Source: Panicum virgatum
Lineage: Eukaryota > Streptophyta > Magnoliopsida > Poales > Poaceae
NCBI RefSeq assembly: GCF_016808335.1
Contig: NC_053149.1
Span: 12,141,714 to 12,205,713 of the forward strand
Reading direction: 5' to 3'
Length of the DNA stretch: 64,000 nt
Below are positions 46,301-56,247 of this stretch, in pieces. The translations under genes and the position numbers were made by a program. The notes beneath the pieces were generated by a model, which saw nothing but the letters and a program-made list of their open reading frames with translations, made no database searches and had not been told where the DNA came from. Positions within the stretch are counted from its first letter, which is position 1. Each line of letters begins with the position of its first letter.

Positions 46301-48650
46301 GGTAGAGAATGCTGGATTGCCTTGTAGAGACTGTTTTTGTACACACTTTAGAAGCTAGCACAATTTAAGCAATTACCATTTTTTCCTGTTGCCCTCTTTG
46401 CATCTATTTCTTTTTTCAGTACATCTTTTTTTATATAGTCAGCCCTATATTTTCGTCTTGTAGGGAGCAATCTAGTGTTTTATGTAGGCAACACACTGTC
46501 AAGTCTTAAACCTCTAGTGCTTTCCTCTAATTATGCATTATATTCTTTTCTTAAAAGCATTGCAGGTCATGGTGTGGTCATGAAGGGAAGCAAATGTGCA
46601 TTCATCATTGGTGAATTGCTTGTGATGTATCATACCATAGTCTGCAGATTAGAATTAACTGTTTGCATGATCCGAATTAGTTATGATCATTGTATTTGCA
46701 GGTCATATGGTTGTGTTCAATATTTGAAGTTGTAATGGGTATATTAGTTAAGAAAACCAGATCAGGTTGCTTTTGCACAGAAAACTATGAGCAAAATAGC
46801 TTGAAGTATAGATAAGGCTGCCAGAGTATCTGTGAGATGTTGCTTGACCAGAACTATGAGCAGTTCAGATGCAGATATGCATGGCGTGCAGTTTCTGAAT
46901 TTTTTCTATGCAAATTATGTACACCTCTATGGAATAATTAAATTTTTTGGAGTACATTGGGTTGGGATGGGCAGTGGGGGTGGCAGAAAACAACATGTCT
47001 GCAACGGCGACAGTGAATGTGAGGTTGACGTCTAAAAATAGAAAGCTAATCACATTTGCTTTCCTAAAACGGTGCGGCCGTACGGCCGGCTTGTTTTACG
47101 GCCGGCCGTAAATTAGCTGCCTCCTAGAAGTGGAACCATATATCAATGAAATTGATTCTTGCTTGTTGAATGTTGCAATTTGCAAACATCACTTCAAGGA
47201 GAACTTCATGACTTATTTGAATAAATACAAATATATGCTTGTTGCAACATGAACACAATGCCATAACACTATAACAGGCAACAGAGTTTGCGGGGAAGAC
47301 TGACATTGCTTGCATTACCTGGTCGCGGAACAAAATGATAGACTTGGACACCAATCTTGAGAGTGAATAGAGCATTTCAGATTTGAATACATCTTCCAGT
47401 GTGCCTAGAATCATCTGCTTTCCAACCTGTGAGGATAACAATAAAAGATCACTTCAGTTCAGCAAGGATAACATCATCCAAAAGCAGAATGCAACATTAT
47501 CCTTGTTATTATCCAATCCCACCATTTCAGATCATCCAATCCCTCGTATCAGTTATTGGTAATTTTAATCATTGACATCTGCATCATTTTGGCCATGAAG
47601 GCAACTTTAGTTCAATGTGTGAGTACGAGCAACCATGTCAACGTATAAGATTGAACGGGCAGGCGCAAACATTGACCAAAACCTAAAGTAAATTAATAAA
47701 TTCCATCTTTAAGCAACAAACATATATCCATAAACACCTCATGAACTCTATGGATAACAGCCAACGTACAATCAAGCTTCGAGAAAGCCTTAATTGCTGC
47801 CATGATAACTTGTGGTTCTGATGTCCGAGAACATATCAATCTTCGGAACACTTCAAGAATTATCCATGAGAAGTCCTCTGACAGACGACAAATGCAACCA
47901 GCTGCAAAAAGAGCTGCCTTGACCTGCAAATGGACAGGCATACATGTAAATCTTTATTAAAATCAGATACACCCCTGCTATTAGAAAATGCAAACACGGA
48001 ATTACATGTTATCCAATCAAATAGGAAGTTTGTCTGGGCATATGGTTCATTGCAATGCCAAAAAAAGGTACAAACCTCTAGAGCACTTGAGGCGCCCAAG
48101 CTGGAGAGTATGAGAGAGCGGACATGCACGCTGTCCTTGGCGACCTCGGCGAGGCAGCCGAAGACGCGCAGCGCGAGCGCCCTGTCCCGCGCGCTCCCTG
48201 TGTCGTAGACCGTCTTGACCCTCCTGAGCAGCTGGTCAGGCTCCGCGACGCGGGCCCCGGCCAGCGCGCCGCGCTTCCCCGCCGCGGAGAGGAGGACCCT
48301 GACGATGCGGGCTCGCATGGCGCCGACGGCGTTCCTGAACTCGGCGGCGAGGCGGAGGAGCATGGTCCCCGCGAAGACGCGAGCCTCCCCGGGCAGGACG
48401 CCGAACGCGGAGGCGACGGGCGCGGGGGCGGTGGGGCAAGCGCAGAGCTGGCGGAGGCGCGGGCCGGCGGCGTCGAGGGCGCGGACGCGCGTGGCTGCGG
48501 GGCCGATGGGAGCGAGGTGAAGGAGGGGATAGAGGAGAGAGGAAAGAGAAGGGTAGGAGGGCGGCTGAGCTTACCGTGGTGACGGGAGCGGAGGCCCCTG
48601 TCGAGGTCGATGCTCCAGTCCATGGCGGACGCCGCTGGGATCCTCTCCAT
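40304..48650 (-). CDS. INTS7: Integrator complex subunit 7 homologue (ARM-type helical repeats)
   Basis: Seven exons: 48,650-48,575, 48,494-48,076, 47,923-47,738, 47,426-47,319, 43,434-43,234, 43,154-41,032 and 40,826-40,304; GT-AG, matching phases, about 1,211 residues. The N-terminus (MERIPAASAMDWSIDLDRGL) leads into helical repeats: FRNAVGAMRARIVRVLLSA, RALALRVFGCLAEVAKDSVH, VKAALFAAGCICRLSEDFSW, ALKCMCFMFHRHTYHFPVIR. The very long sixth exon carries the helical middle region (WIAQELCALRMTKMLIKKQK, SLARLAFMCSLLAFCTAYSV). The junction KYFFRV/RPCLGAELYMF enters a C-terminal beta-rich domain (GFQLSLTLGMQWKR, YQIKWLVCCVDENGSYFSLL). Family knowledge: INTS7 is a scaffold of the nuclear Integrator complex that processes snRNA 3' ends and attenuates RNA polymerase II; the Arabidopsis relative is embryo-essential (EMB1895). 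The ATG at 48,650 is preferred over one at 48,683 because its N-terminus fits the family better. Intron 4 is 3.9 kb and filled with insertions. Confidence 0.9.
44100..44570 (-). pseudogene. Sucrose transporter (SUT) fragment inside INTS7 intron 4
   Basis: The minus strand reads LLRTASAACGVQFS-stop-VLQLSLLTPYVQEL, then IWHCSPLSGLLVQPLVRHLS, DRIALAASPLGRRRLFLSAG and LTVGLSADLGRIFG-like sequence. This matches membrane spans 1-3 of plant sucrose transporters, including the SPLGRRRP-type loop. A stop codon replaces the Trp expected in the GVQFGWALQLSLLTPYV region, a few residues are missing after VQEL, and a frameshift follows RIFG, after which LLGAICIYLVG continues in another frame. The rest of the 12-span transporter is absent. 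The fragment lacks introns in this part, as the genuine first exons often do, so retro- or DNA-level capture cannot be told apart. Confidence 0.85.
46140..46290 (-). mobile_element. RTE LINE 3'-end remnant
   Basis: CATCATCAACAAAGC is followed by CCCAAGCAAGTTGGGGTAGG and GTTGAAACCCAACAAAG. This resembles the 3' end of the RTE element at 7,519-7,640 (CCCAAACGAGTTGGGGTAGG, GATGAAACCCAAAAGACAC). It is a short 5'-truncated copy within INTS7 intron 4. Confidence 0.65.
47074..47127. other. GC-rich hairpin in INTS7 intron 4, followed by CTAG
   Basis: GCGGCCGTACGGCCGGC and, after a 10-base spacer, GCCGGCCGTA can form a perfect 10-bp stem (TACGGCCGGC with GCCGGCCGTA). After a further 13 bases comes CTAG. 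A hairpin about a dozen bases before CTRR is how Helitron 3' ends look, but the next base is A rather than the usual T and no 5' TC end was found. Confidence 0.4.
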
Positions 48651-49689
48651 CGCCGCCGCCGCCGGCTCCGGATGGGCATGCACGAGTCCGCGTTTTGTGA
48701 CTTAGTAACTCGGCGGCGGGGGAGTTGGTGTTGGTCGATGGAAGGCCGCACTGTGCCTTGCGGCAGCGCGTTGGTGGAAAGCCGCCCTGTGCGAGAGCGA
48801 GAGACGGAAGATGGAAGCAGACCAGACCCTCCGCTTGCGGCGGCGCAACTGCGCTAGACGAGAGGGAGTAGGGTTGGCAACGGGCACAGACCCGTCGGGT
48901 TTTGCCCGCCCAAACCCGTACCCGCGACGCTAGAATCAGACCCGTTAAAAAATCCATGCCCGCCACGGGTTCATTTTGAAGCCCAGATTCGGGTCTCGGG
49001 TCGCCTACGGGTCGCCCGTGCCCGTTAACCAGCATTAGCCACAGCTGCAGACAGCATGCTATTGAAGGGCCGATGCAGCACAGTACATGAAAAAGTGATG
49101 AAAATAATAGGAACGACAAATTGATAGGTCATCGTTCCCCAATCATAAAACCTAGTCATACTAGATAAGAGTACTTGCCAATGGCATTAGTTCATACATA
49201 AGTGAAATACATAACCAAATGCTAGAATTACCAAGTTCAACACTTCAACTCATGAAGGTCACCACTAGTCCACTAGTACCAACTACCAAAAGGTCACCAT
49301 CCAGTTAACCACCACCAGGCCACATAAACATCACAGTAATCAAAATGAGTCAGATACAAATTCCATCCAAGTTCACAATTGACAAATAATAATAATCAAA
49401 ATAGGCACATCAATTCATCAGTTGTTCCTTGAAGACTTGTTCTTGCACCAAAAGGGGAACCACCACCTGGAACTCTTGAACATCTCCTCAAATTGCAAGT
49501 TCCTACATGAGCATACCAACATAGTAATTAGCAATTTAATCTGAGAATAGTACAAGGAAAGAATTATTGAAACCACATCACCTGAAGGCCCTCTTGAATA
49601 TCCTGGAGACAAGACCAAAAGGTGGCAGGCTGCTTGTTCTTCTCATCAACTACAGCAGAAAAAAAGATCACATTTTAGCAATAACAACA

Positions 49690-52350
49690 AATATTTAATC
49701 AGTGGACAAGTATATAAATAGAACAACAATATACCTTTGTATTTGTTTTTAATCCAATCTTGGGAACACATGAGAGCCTCCAACATTTTTGTAGTGAGCC
49801 TTCTGCGATGCTCACTAAGCACTCTACCAGCAGTGCTGAAAGCAGACTCTGAAGCAACTGTGGTGACAGGGATAGCATATATGTCCCTTGCAATCCTCCT
49901 GGATATCTAGTCCCTGCCACCTTCCACCAATCTAGAACATTGAAGTTCTTTGTATGTATGCACACTACTTCTTCATCCAAGTAGCGGTCTAGCTCAGACT
50001 TGAACCCCATGCTTGCTGGCCTAAGAGATGCAATGCGTGCACCAATATCAGACAAGAAGTCATCACTATCTGGTGGTGAAGTTGAAGATGGTGTGCTATC
50101 CTCCACGTCCTCTGCCACATAGTACTCAGCCATCAATTCAGCCAACAAGTTCTTCACCTCAATGACCTTGTCCTCACACTCTCTACCACACACACCAAGC
50201 AAGTTCTCATAGCAAATCAGCAGCACAGTTGTCTTGCATCGAGGATCAAGAAGAGTTGCAATGCCCATAAGCCCTTGGATGTCAGTCCAGCACTTGTCAA
50301 ACTTAGCTGACATTGCTTCTACCAATGGATTGCCACAAGTTGACCACTGCCTGATTTGCTTTCTAATCATAGCAATTCTAGTGAAGTAGATGTTGGCAGT
50401 CACATAATCAGTCCCAGAAAAGAGTTTGGTGATGTCATAAAACATTTTAAGCCTCCCAACAACTTCCTCAGCAAAATTCCATTCTTCCTCCGATGGTAAA
50501 GATGTGTACTACCTATCTACACGACTTGCCCTAATGAAAGCAGACTTGTATGGCAAAGCAGTATTAAGCATGATGAAAGTTGAATTCCACCTAGTTCTGC
50601 AATCCAATCCTATCTTTATCTTTGTATCAACTTTCACAAATTTGGCTATCTCCTCAAACTTTTCAATCCTTTTAGGGGTGGCTGTCCAATATGCTACACT
50701 ATCACGAATGTTCTCAATAGCATTTTTCAGCTCTTCTAACCCATCTTTTACTATCAAATTAAGGATATGGGCAGAACAGCGCATGTGTAACAGTTTTCCA
50801 TCATTCATGAGCTTATGCCTTCCAATATTCCTCACAAGATAGGGGATTACCGCATCATTTGTAGTGCAGTTGTCAAGAGTAGGGTTGAAAACGGTCGGAA
50901 ACGGTAATTATTCGGTAATCAGTTTTTTGGTCGTTTTTCTTTGATTGCGAATAAATAGGATATAGAATCTTGTATACAAATTTGTATTCTTGTTTTGAGC
51001 ATTGAGCTTGTAAAGATTCATAAAAGGTAAACCTCAAATTCATCCTATATTTTCTCAAATGATAGATATAAAATTCGGTATGGATTCGGAAACAAATTCG
51101 GTATTTTTTTCACTTTTTTTTGTTGTAGGGAGCAAATAATGCATAAAATAATTTATGCAAAATTTTATTCTTATTTGTAATAATGTGCTTGATAATATAA
51201 GAAATGACCACCATCCAATTTTATACATATCTATTTTAAAATATTAAATTTGTTCTAACAGTTCAGATTACCACTTTCATCCCTGGTCAAGAGTCACCGA
51301 TGATATCTTCTCATCAAGATTCTATTTAATCAATGACTCATAAAGCTCTTCACCAATAACTTCAGCAGTATGAGGAGCAGGAACATAGATAAATCTGAAT
51401 TTAAATATTATGCAAAATAAGTATCCAGATTTGCATATGTCAAGTAGGTATTGACAAGTCATGAGCTTATAGTAATTACCTCATGATAATATTCCTAAGA
51501 GTCCAAGACTCATCAATGAAATGAGCTTTGATCGCCATGTATCCTCTCTTTTGGTTATCAGAAGTCCACAGGTCAGATGTAATGGCCACCCTTGATTGAA
51601 TACCAGCCATGTATTCGATAGCCTTTTTCCTCTCCACCTCGTATTGTGCCATAATATCAGATCTGAAGTAAACATACAAAATATTAGAAAATGCATGAAT
51701 CAGGTCTGAAATAAGGTACAAAAATCATTAGAAAGCGCATTGGACAGATCTGAAATAAGAGACAAATACCTTATTGTGTTTCTTGTACCAATTTTGAATA
51801 GCGGCTGAAGGGCATCAACAAATCTTCGGAATCCAACATGGTCAACTATGCTTAAGGGATACTCATGCAATACTATCATTGAACTAAGCTCTTTTCTTGC
51901 AGTTTCTTGATCAAATGTGTAATTCTCGACTGTGATAGCCCCTGCATCAGTTCTACCAAATCTCAAAGAAGCTTGAGCAAAGGTTTTTCCATTCAGCTTT
52001 ATCTTTCTCTGCAAGCAAGCCTTCAAATGGTTGTGCAGGTGCTTAGTCCCATTTGTGCTTGTTGCGGAAAGTTTCTTGCCACAATAGTTGCACTTTGCCC
52101 GAACATTGCCATTGAACTTGACTCTCTTGAACTCCTTCCAAACTGCAGAGGTAAGCTTCCTCTTGGAACCGGCTGCAGCACCATCATCTTCCCCTTCTTC
52201 TACTTCAATAACTTCATCATCGTCTTCTATCTCAATGGGCATAGAATCATTTTCAGATTCCAGCTGAGGTGAAGGAGATCTTGAGGGTGTCCCAAGCTGT
52301 GCTTGTGATCCAATTGACAACGGGGATTGGTTGCCACTAGCCGTAGACAT
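49690..52350 (-). pseudogene. hAT transposase with BED zinc finger, disrupted
   Basis: Segments, in order: MSTASGNQSPLSIGSQ with an acidic stretch; a BED finger (SAVWKEFKRV, AKCNYCGKKLSATSTNGTKH, LHNHLKAC) at about residues 70-115; exon 2 with RVAITSDLWTSDNQKRGYMA; a third block with HMRCSAHILNLIVKDGLEEL, RTRWNSTFIMLNTALPYKSA, ATLLDPRCK; and the C-terminal dimerisation region (ELDRYLDEE, FNVLDWWK, then ESAFSTAGRVLSEHRRRLT). Introns are implied at about 51,770-51,665 and 51,480-51,400. The gene is broken by an in-frame TAG near 51,330, a frameshift near 50,510, another frameshift near 49,905, and a 406-bp Ds-like insertion inside the conserved SSVTLD/NCTTND motif. It cannot make a full transposase. 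Confidence 0.9.
50880..51285. mobile_element. Ds-like (Ac-family) element inside the hAT transposase gene
   Basis: 406 bp. The left end is TAGGGTTGAAAACGG. The right end read from the minus strand is CAGGGATGAAAGTGG. A perfect 8-bp duplication, GTCAAGAG, lies at 50,872-50,879 and 51,286-51,293. The outermost bases of the two ends do not pair (T against C), the same peculiarity known for maize Ac. The interior is AT-rich and non-coding. Confidence 0.93.
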
Positions 52351-53849
52351 TTTTTTTAGCCTAGACACGCATATGAGATCAATGAGCATCTAAAATATAA
52401 AGCAAAAATATAGATCCTGAATGAACAGGAAAACCATGTTGAAAATTATACTAAAATGCATACATTTTAAACAGTGCACACATATTTCTTTGATATATGC
52501 AGTAGCAAGACAAAGAACTACAACTAGGAAAAATTGACAGACCACACATTCAATTTCTAACACCAGTATCCTCTTCAAACTAGGAGCAAGGTAGCCTAAA
52601 ATAAATTGAAAGGTCACGAGTTCTTTTGCTTACTCTCAAAGAACGCACAATATTGCAGGCTGCCGGTGAAGTAGGAGACACGGGAGGCCGTTGTACTCCT
52701 GTCGGCGCAGCAGACGACGTCTTAACAGCACACACACACACGCGCCTGTTCTTCGCAGCAGCAGCACCCCCAGGAACGCGTATGCGTGGCTTCGGATCGG
52801 AGGGGCCGTCGATGATAGCAGCTTGGGATGGAGGCGCAGGTGGAGGAAGCAGAAGGGGAAGCGATGGAGTGGCAGCCGGGGGCGGCGAGTCACCTTTGCT
52901 GGTGTCCTTGTCCTTGTCCTTGGCCTCCGGCTCGACGCGGTGGTCAGTGGCAGCGGCGTCCCTTCGGGACGGCGGGGGTCAGTAGATCAAGCTGCAAGAA
53001 AGGTTAATGGAGACAAGCCGTGGAGTAGAAGTTCACTGGCTATCTTCGTTGGAGCCGGAGAGAAGCGCCATCTTGCGACTTGAGAGCTATTGCAGAGGGA
53101 GGGACGGAGGGTCTGCGAGCGGGCGGCGCACAGTGAGATGCGAACGGCTGGAGCTGCGATCTGATGCCGATGCTAGAGAAGGCGGGGCGCAGCTTCCTGC
53201 GGTCCTGCCTATAGCAGCAGCGTGCAGATGCACGCGAGCGAGGAGGGAGGCTAGGAGGGGGCAGCCCGCAGCCGGCCAGGGGGCCGCCGCCGCCGCCGCA
53301 AGTGCCTGGGGGCTGGGGATTGGGTGGGGAGCGAATGGATTAGGTTTAGGGTTTGGGATGGCTAGTGTGTTATATACTCTCTATATTGGGCCAGGCTGTA
53401 TTGGGTTGCAAAATGGGCTGGTGTACAGGCTCATATAACTATTGGCTCGGGTAAAAAAAACACACGGGTTCATGGGTTTGGATTTTACGATCCCAAACCC
53501 GTGCCCGCAAACCCGATGGGTCTAACTTTTTGCCCATTAACAGACCCGCGGGTCGAATAAGTGACCCAAACCCGTACCCTAATGGAGTAAAAACCCATCG
53601 GGTTTCGGGTTTCGGGTTTCGGGTACCCGTTGCCAACCCTAAGAGGGAGGGAGGGTATGGACGGTGGACCGATGGGCTCTGGACCCACACAGGTTTGTTC
53701 AGGGCAGAAGTTGGGCCGGTTGGGCTGTTGTGTGTGGCGGCCGGTTTGTTTACTGGACTGTCTAGGTTTTGTTGGACTGCACTGCTCGTTTAGCTCGGAG
53801 ATAAGAATACACGCTTTTTCATCTTAGAGAAAGCGTATAATTATGAAGG

Positions 53850-54387
53850 AACATCCGGAATGGATCGTGTCCTTCACACGGTCCCAACAAAAGTGACAGT
53901 GGTGATGAACTGATGGCGCCTTTGAACAAGAGGAAATAAGGAGGATTTTATTTTAGATGTTTTCAACAAAAGCAGGAGAGCCGGAAGGCCTGACGACGCA
54001 TTTTTGTTTCAGCACCATTGGGAGCTACGTGGTTAACTGAAGTAGTCCTACGTGTTTTTAGAGGAGAGGATGATCCATCAGTGATTAATAACACTTGTAC
54101 TGTGCTAATACCAAAGGTGGAGAAGCCAGAGGAACGAGGTCAGTTTAGACCTATAAGCTTGTGTAATGTCATTTATAAAATTTCATCCAAGGTGACGGCG
54201 AATAAGCTGGAAAATGTATTGTCGGTTATTTCGGACAAGCAGTCGGCTTTTGTTCTAGGGCGGCTGATCACAGACAACATTACTATAGCCAATGCATTTC
54301 ATGAAGAAGAAAAGAGCTTGTGGGAGCACATTCTGTGCACTTAAGCTGGACATGAGGAAACCTTATGACCGGGTGGAATGGGACTAC
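53850..54387 (+). pseudogene. L1-type LINE reverse transcriptase fragment
   Basis: Reads TCTVLIPKVEKPEERGQFRP then ISLCNVIYKISSKVTANKLE and QSAFVLGRLITDNITIANAF, the standard N-terminal RT blocks of plant L1 elements. Upstream reading frames hold diverged traces of the region before the RT (KAGEPEGLTTHF where KAPGPDGL-type sequence is usual), with frameshifts. After 54,330 the frame shifts again to CALKLDM, KPYDRVEWDY and is cut by the LTR at 54,388. It is not functional. Confidence 0.85.
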
Positions 54388-55300
54388 TGTTATCGCCATA
54401 AATTAACATGCTTAATTTATGGACCGAAAGCAAGATGGTCTTAAAGCAGAAGATTAAGAAGGTTTGTAAATCGGCTCCTGCGTGAGCATTTGGGCCACAT
54501 GGACCATGTATCTTTAGATTTAGTTCAAGATTAGAGATAGAGTCCGATCGGGACAAGATTAGTTTAGATTGTTTCCCAAGTCTCCGGACTATAAATATGT
54601 ACCCTATGTTATTCATGAAAAAGAGAACGTCATCACGTCTCGCAAACAACAATCTCGGCGCATCGCCACCCCTAATCCTAGGGTTTCATCCAAGTAAGCG
54701 ACATGCCGCCCTGATCGCTTCTTGCGATCAGGGCAGCGTTGTTCTTGCTTTTACCTTGGTATTACTCGTACTGAAACATTTTTGATGGCGAGTAATGCTA
54801 GTTATTCTGATGTTCATAGCATGGCTTTTAGTAGATCCGTTGTGCTTTGTTGCTTATCATCTACGAATATCATGTTGTCTTTACGCGATCATGTTATCAT
54901 CTTATACTAGCTCTTGTTGCATAGAGTTAGCTGCGTAAAGGCAACACCCTGCTTCTTTTCCATCTAATAGATCTATTCTGTTATGGTATGCTCTTATTCT
55001 TAAGAGTTGGCGTAATATCTGCTAGGTTAGGTCTTGCAAACGGATTGGATGATCCGGTGACGAGTTAGATGCTTTGATTTAGTCTTAACAGGGAATTGAT
55101 CCGGAAATCGGCTCTTGCTAATTCTTAGGCCTCTGTTTTTTGTTATGGTTTAGTTATCTGTTACGTTCATTAGGCCCAATTACATGTAGGATGTTCCGAT
55201 CTAACAGTGAAGCTTTTACCGTCGTGGATTAGATTAGTTAGATTTAATTGAAGCAGCTTTACAGTTATTTGCTTTATTCACCAATATCCGGATGCAAACA
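54388..55300 (+). mobile_element. 5' LTR of a Tat-lineage Ty3/gypsy retrotransposon
   Basis: Starts TGTTATCG after the interrupted L1 fragment and probably ends AACA at 55,300, giving TGTT...AACA ends; an end at 55,306 is possible. A TATA-like CTATAAATATG at about 54,589 would sit in U3. Just downstream, TGACACCGGGACTCG at 55,310 is a candidate primer-binding site. The partner LTR is outside the window, so the right border and the 5-bp duplication (predicted ACTAC) are not checked. Confidence 0.65.
54708..54734. other. Perfect 11-bp hairpin in the LTR
   Basis: GCCCTGATCGC and GCGATCAGGGC flank the loop TTCTT, about 120 bp downstream of the candidate TATA box, so it falls in the R/U5 part of the transcript. 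Confidence 0.7.
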
Positions 55301-55657
55301 GATCCAATCTGACACCGGGACTCGATTGACTCTTTAAAGCCGATGCAACAGTCGTCCCGGGGAGCCAACCACGGCTCGGACTTACGTTTACACATGTCTT
55401 TGTATGTAGAAAACTGTTTGGAGCATGTTCGCACCCTCCTGATTGGGTATAGGTCAGGTGGCACGCCCGACATTCTTCGGAATCTCCGGGCGCGTGACGG
55501 AATTGCGGGCCGTCGACGAGGGAGCAGTGCCTACCAGCACTCCGGTGACCTCTCGGCTCTTCGTGTTGCTTGTCGCTGCTCGCCGGTGTATTTCGACCGA
55601 CAACACATTCTGTCACGCCCGGTGGAACCTTCATCAACAACAACGCCCACCGCATAG

Positions 55658-56247
55658 ATGACAGGAGCTCAGGACCAAGCATCGGTTCTGCCGGTCACCA
55701 AACCTGTCACGTATGAAGAACTGACTCTGGAACACAAGCAAAAATACGATGAGGCCAAAGCTCAGTTCGAAGCCGATCTCATCGGCTCTTTTGAGAGGAC
55801 CCGCAACCATGGCATCAGGTGGAAGGGGTTCTCACCGGAGGGTGCTCTCGACAACGTTGATCTGTCGGTGCCGTCAGAGGAGTGCACTAGGGCCCTACGC
55901 CAGGAGATGAACTACATGGTGGCTCACACGCTCCATCGGCACTCGGAAAGCCTGGTGAACGAGCTCGAGCGCGTGGCACATCGCGTTGTCTAGGAGGTGA
56001 TCAAGAACCAGTACTCCCCATCGGGACCAATCCTAAGGAGTCACAGGGGGGAAGCCGCACTGCAAACCAGGCCGCCAGTGTCCTACTCGCTTGCGGCAGC
56101 AGGACAGCAGAATTCACCGATCTACGTCGTTCACAAGATCGGCGGTGATGCTGGAGAAGGCCAGTTCCTCACTGAGCCACCTAAGGAGATCCCGCACGGC
56201 TACACGTGCACGTACATTCCTGACAGCGTCAATCCAACACGCTCGGT
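55658..56247 (+). pseudogene. gag, N-terminal part
   Basis: Begins [20 protein letters not shown] and runs through EEYTLEH-like helices (LTLEHKQKYDEAKAQFEADL, RRNHGIRWKG-type sequence, LRQEMNYMVAHTLHRHSESL). An in-frame TAG at 55,991-55,993 (VV-stop-EVIKNQ, probably CAG originally) breaks it. Reading continues to YIPDSVNPTRS and is then cut at about 56,247 by an insertion; gag resumes near 58,985. Gag forms the virus-like particle in this element class. Confidence 0.75.

Larger units (their letters stand above)
48869..53641 (-). mobile_element. Complete hAT element, 4,773 bp, perfect 8-bp target duplication
   Basis: Both ends read TAGGGTTGGCAACGGG inward. AGAGGGAG directly flanks both sides (48,861-48,868 and 53,642-53,649). 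Subterminal regions carry many ACCCGT / CGGGTTTCGGG repeats. The interior holds a BED-finger hAT transposase gene on the minus strand and GC-rich sequence at 52,650-53,330. It sits 219 bp upstream of the INTS7 start codon, in the promoter or leader region. Confidence 0.93.

Noticed and set aside
48078..48582. Plus- and minus-strand open frames around INTS7 exons 1-2
   Set aside because: Shadows of the GC-rich INTS7 exons; only the spliced minus-strand frame shows the helical-repeat protein.
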